From Leucobacter triazinivorans (lineage in GTDB: Bacteria; Actinomycetota; Actinomycetes; Actinomycetales; Microbacteriaceae), in the NCBI RefSeq assembly GCF_004208635.1, contig NZ_CP035806.1:682001-746000 (forward strand): a stretch of 64,000 bases of DNA, written 5' to 3'. The notes under the pieces are model-generated. The model saw only the letters and a program-made list of their open reading frames with translations, did no database searches and was not told where the DNA came from. Below, piece after piece: positions 61,084 through 64,000 of this stretch; the first letter of the stretch is position 1, and each line of letters begins with the position of its first letter. The translations under genes and the position numbers were made by a program.

Positions 61084-62607
61084 ATGAATACCTCGTCCAC
61101 CGACACCGGCCGCAACGAGGCGGCCATCGACGATGCAGCACCCGAGAACGCATCCGAGAACGCATCCGAGAACGCATCCGAGAATGCACCCGCGGGCCGC
61201 CTCCACCGCGGCCTCACCGCCAGGCACATCAGGTTCATGGCGCTCGGCTCGGCGATCGGCACCGGACTCTTCATGGGCTCCTCCGGCGCGATCCAGACCG
61301 CCGGCCCGGCCGTACTGCTCGCCTATATCATCGGCGGCGCCGCCGTCTTCATGGTGATGCGCGCGCTCGGCGAGATGGTGGTGAGACACCCCGTCTCCGG
61401 CTCGTTCGGCCAGTATGCCTCGCGGTACATCAGCCCCTTCGCCGGCTTCCTGGTGGGGTGGAGCTTCGCCTTCGAGATGTTCCTGGTAGCCGTCTTCGAC
61501 GCCACCGCGATCGGCGTCTACATGCGATTCTGGTACCCCGAGGTCTCCCAGTGGGTGTGGGTGCTCGCGGTCGTCTTCTTCATCGCGGCCATCAACCTCA
61601 TCGGCGTCAAGGTCTTCGGCGAGCTGGAATTCTGGTTCGCCCTCATCAAGATCGTCGCGATCATCGCGCTCATCGTGGCGGGCGCGGCCATCATCGTGTT
61701 CGGCTTCGGCATTGCCGGGCACGAGGACATGGGAGTCCAGAACCTCGTGGACCACGGCGGGTTCATGCCGCACGGCATCTGGGGGCTTCTGGCCTCCTTC
61801 ACCATCGTGATGTTCGCGTTCGGCGGGATCGAGATCATCGGCATCACCGCCGGAGAGGCCCAGAACCCCAAGCAGGTGCTGCCGAAGGCGATCAACTCCG
61901 TGCCGATCCGCATCCTCATGTTCTACGTGCTCACGCTCGGAGTCATCATGTGCATCCAGCCGTGGGTGGACATCACAGGCGAGTCGAGCCCCTTCGTCTC
62001 GATCTTCGAGTCGCTCGGATTCCAGGCGGCCGCAGCGGTGTTCAACGTGGTGCTCGTCACCGCGGCCCTCTCGGCGATGAACGCAGACATCTTCGGCGCG
62101 GGCCGCATGATCCACGGGCTCGCCGAGCAGGGTCAGGCGCCCCAGGCGTTCACGAAGACGACGCGCAACGGCGTGCCCGTCATGACGGTGGCCACGATGA
62201 TCGTCGCGCTGCTCATCGGCGTCGTGCTCAACTACTTCTACCCCGACCAGGTGCTCTTCCTGCTCGGGGCGCTCGCCACCTTCGCAACGGTGCTCGTGTG
62301 GCTCGTGATCCTCGTGTCCCACATCCGGATGAAGGCGGAGATCGCTCGCGAGCACCGGCTCCCGAGCGAGTTCCCGGTGCCCCTGTGGCCGCTCGCGTCG
62401 TACCTGACCGTGGGCTTCATCGTCTTCGTGATCGTCATGGTCGGCATCGTGCCGGAGTCGCGACCCGCGCTCTGGGTCGGTCTCGTCTGGATCGGACTCC
62501 TGACCCTCTGCTACTTCGCGTTCGTGCGCGGTGCGGGGCGCAGACCGCACCAGCTGGTCGATCACACCGAGCCGATCCCCGTCATCCCCGTCGACCGCGA
62601 GGAGTGA
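61084..62607 (+). CDS. Amino-acid permease, probably histidine (HutT-like)
   Basis: A 507-residue twelve-helix APC-superfamily permease of the amino-acid transporter type. LTARHIRFMALGSAIGTGLF and SGAIQTAGPAVLLAYIIGG form the substrate-binding first helices. A typical AFGGIEIIGITAGEAQNPKQ lies in helix 6. A 12-base unit repeated four times encodes ENAS repeats in the hydrophilic N terminus. ATG at 61084 follows AAAGGA. Its place between hutH and hutG makes histidine (or urocanate) the probable substrate. Confidence 0.88.
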   Translation: MNTSSTDTGRNEAAIDDAAPENASENASENASENAPAGRLHRGLTARHIRFMALGSAIGTGLFMGSSGAIQTAGPAVLLAYIIGGAAVFMVMRALGEMVVRHPVSGSFGQYASRYISPFAGFLVGWSFAFEMFLVAVFDATAIGVYMRFWYPEVSQWVWVLAVVFFIAAINLIGVKVFGELEFWFALIKIVAIIALIVAGAAIIVFGFGIAGHEDMGVQNLVDHGGFMPHGIWGLLASFTIVMFAFGGIEIIGITAGEAQNPKQVLPKAINSVPIRILMFYVLTLGVIMCIQPWVDITGESSPFVSIFESLGFQAAAAVFNVVLVTAALSAMNADIFGAGRMIHGLAEQGQAPQAFTKTTRNGVPVMTVATMIVALLIGVVLNYFYPDQVLFLLGALATFATVLVWLVILVSHIRMKAEIAREHRLPSEFPVPLWPLASYLTVGFIVFVIVMVGIVPESRPALWVGLVWIGLLTLCYFAFVRGAGRRPHQLVDHTEPIPVIPVDREE

Positions 62608-62635
62608 TCCGGGCTGCCGAGGGCCTGGCGGTCGC

Positions 62636-62651
62636 GTCCGGAATCCCGCAC
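62636..62651. promoter_or_regulatory. Probable IclR operator, site 4, inside an inverted repeat
   Basis: GTCCGGAATCCCGCAC lies upstream of the hutG-like gene. It is framed by CCTGGCGGTCG (62624-62634) and CGACCGCCAGG (62653-62663), a perfect 11-bp inverted repeat that may be the permease terminator. Confidence 0.55.
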
Positions 62652-62705
62652 ACGACCGCCAGGAAGCCTGGCAGAGCACGTCGAACTCTTGCTAACGTCG
62701 CTCAC

Positions 62706-63668
62706 ATGAGCGCTGCAGCCGAAACCCCGTCCCTGTCGCACGACCCCTCCTGGCCGCGCACCGGCGACTGGCCGGCTCCCGAGATCGCGGGTGACCGCGT
62801 CGAGCTGACGATCGTGGGCGTGCCGACGTCGCGCACTTCCCTCTCCCCCACGAATGCGCACGAGACTCCAGCGGCGATCCGACACGCACTGCGGCGCTAC
62901 TCCTCACACCTCGTCGCTCCCGGCCACCCCGGCGGCCGCGGCCCGGAGGCCGAGCTGGTGCTCGACGAGGAGCTGCGGATCGCCGACGCCGGAGATCTCT
63001 CCGATCCGGATTCGGACGCCGGCGAGGCCGCCGCCGCCCAGCGGATCGCTGAGCTCTCGGCTCGCTCCGACCTCGTCGTCGCACTCGGCGGCGACAACGC
63101 GCTGACGGTTCCGGCCGCGCTCGGCGTGGCCGGCGGCTCGCTCGAGACCGCCGGCCTCATCACCATCGATGCCCACCACGACCTGCGCGAGGGACGCAGC
63201 AACGGTTCGCCCGTGCGACGCCTCGTCGAAGCCGGCCTCAATCCGCACCGCATCGTGCAGATCGGCATCGCTGACTTCGCCAATTCGCAGGCGTACCGTC
63301 GGCGTGCGCGCGAGCTCGGCATCACGGTCATCCACCGCGATGAGCTGCACGACCGGCCGTTGCGCGAGGTAGCCCAGGAGGCGCTGCACGTCGCCGGTGC
63401 GGGTGGCGGGCCGATCCACGTCGACCTCGACGTGGACGTCTGCGACCGATCGGTGGCCCCCGGCTGCCCGGCCTCGATCCCCGGAGGGCTCGAAGCGCAT
63501 GAGCTTCGCCGCCTCACCCGCCTGCTCGCCGCAGACGCACGAGTGAGCGGCATCGATATCGCGGAGGTCGACGCGACCGCCGACGCCGCCGACGGCCGCA
63601 CGGTGCGCCTCGCGGCGCTTCTGGTGCTCGAGGCCGCCGCGGGCCTCGCGCAGCGCCTCGGCCGCTGA
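62706..63668 (+). CDS. hutG: Ureohydrolase, probable formimidoylglutamase
   Basis: A 320-residue arginase/agmatinase-superfamily protein. The metal site has DAHHD (155-159) and VDLDVDVCD (from about 239), but the GGDH motif reads GGDN (128-131), so one usual manganese-binding histidine is asparagine. VGVPTSRTSLSPTNAHETPAA at the N terminus fits the agmatinase-like group found in actinobacterial hut loci. In this context it would cleave formimidoylglutamate to glutamate and formamide. ATG at 62706. Agmatinase activity cannot be excluded. Confidence 0.82.
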   Translation: MSAAAETPSLSHDPSWPRTGDWPAPEIAGDRVELTIVGVPTSRTSLSPTNAHETPAAIRHALRRYSSHLVAPGHPGGRGPEAELVLDEELRIADAGDLSDPDSDAGEAAAAQRIAELSARSDLVVALGGDNALTVPAALGVAGGSLETAGLITIDAHHDLREGRSNGSPVRRLVEAGLNPHRIVQIGIADFANSQAYRRRARELGITVIHRDELHDRPLREVAQEALHVAGAGGGPIHVDLDVDVCDRSVAPGCPASIPGGLEAHELRRLTRLLAADARVSGIDIAEVDATADAADGRTVRLAALLVLEAAAGLAQRLGR

Positions 63669-63685
63669 GCGGGGTCGTTCGCAGC

Positions 63686-63722
63686 ACCGCGGCTTCGACT
63701 CGCTCCGCTCCCTCAACCGGCG
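63686..63722. repeat. Dispersed palindromic repeat, family A
   Basis: GCTTCGACTCGCTCCGCTCC and CTCAACCGGCGGG lie between the convergent hutG and ung genes and reach the last codons of ung. Confidence 0.7.
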
Positions 63723-64000
63723 GGCGCGCTCTCGCCCACGAGCCCCCACTCCACCGGCGCGGCGCCCTGCTCCCGCAGCGCCGCGTTCGCGCGGCTGAAC
63801 GGTCTCGTCCCGAAGAACCCGCGCGAGGCCGACAGCGGCGAGGGGTGGGGACTCTCGATGCGCGGCGTCGCACCCAGAAGCGGTCCGAGCGAACGGGCGT
63901 CAGCACCCCAGAGGATCGCGACGAGCGGCCCGCCCCGGGCCACGAGCGCACGGATCGCGTGCTCGGTGACCGCTTCCCACCCCTTCCCCCGGTGCGATGC
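63713..64000 (-). CDS. ung: Uracil-DNA glycosylase, C-terminal part
   Basis: C-terminal 95 residues of a family 1 uracil-DNA glycosylase, which excises uracil from DNA. The gene continues past the window edge. The visible part reads [14 protein letters not shown], then [16 protein letters not shown], and the family 1 minor-groove motif [13 protein letters not shown], followed by PFSRANAAL and a terminal EWGL segment. The last codons (GESAPAG) run into a family A repeat, suggesting the repeat altered the natural C terminus. Confidence 0.93.
   Translation of the reverse strand, partial: ASHRGKGWEAVTEHAIRALVARGGPLVAILWGADARSLGPLLGATPRIESPHPSPLSASRGFFGTRPFSRANAALREQGAAPVEWGLVGESAPAG

Overview
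The window is 64 kb of GC-rich DNA with dense gene packing, many GTG starts and many 4-base stop/start overlaps (GTGA, ATGA). Gene content points to an actinobacterium, most likely of the Microbacteriaceae (a Leucobacter-like organism would fit). The evidence is the order rplY-pth-mfd-lipoprotein-mazG and eno-FtsB/DivIC-DUF501, a GTP-type PEP carboxykinase, and RamA-like and RamB-like acetate regulators. The genus is inference. It looks chromosomal: I see no phage, plasmid, insertion sequence, CRISPR array or defence system.

Layout. 1-7.7 kb: molybdate uptake (modB end, modC) and a nearly complete molybdenum-cofactor set (moaA, moaE, moeB/moeZ type, moaD-moeA-moaC-mog). 8-20 kb: purine permease, FKBP isomerase, FAH-family hydrolase, aspartase, an MFS exporter, htpX-lemA, and a D-amino-acid-aldolase-like gene coupled to a lactone oxidase. 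19-22 kb: small HhH protein, SRAP/YedK protein overlapping a convergent tRNA with a UAA anticodon, and a second MFS protein. 21.8-30.2 kb: LysR regulator, a lipoprotein that looks truncated, and eight minus-strand catabolic genes converting 3-hydroxyanthranilate through aminomuconate to pyruvate and acetyl-CoA.

30.4-47.3 kb centres on acetate and gluconeogenesis: pckG diverges from a RamB-like regulator, and acs-DUF485-actP diverges from a RamA-like LuxR regulator. Between them lie ndh, DUF501, ftsB-like, eno, a VOC protein, hisS and a GntR-controlled membrane protein. At 47.5-51.5 kb is a 1354-residue secreted, wall-anchored-looking protein whose base composition swings from G-rich to C-rich along its length. 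Then come mazG, a lipoprotein, mfd, pth and rplY. 58.5-63.7 kb is a histidine-use locus (IclR regulator, hutH, permease, hutG-like) with repeated operator-like sites. The window ends inside ung.

Two families of dispersed GC-rich palindromic repeats fill many intergenic gaps. One family contains CTCGCTCCGCTCGCTCAACC-like sequence and the other GCGCAGGATGAC-like sequence. Both have also entered the mfd coding sequence in frame at two places. I found no convincing entirely new multi-gene system. The most unusual items are the mfd insertions, the short UAA-anticodon tRNA that ends a neighbouring gene, a perfect 24-bp hairpin, the mosaic surface protein, and the unassigned operators.
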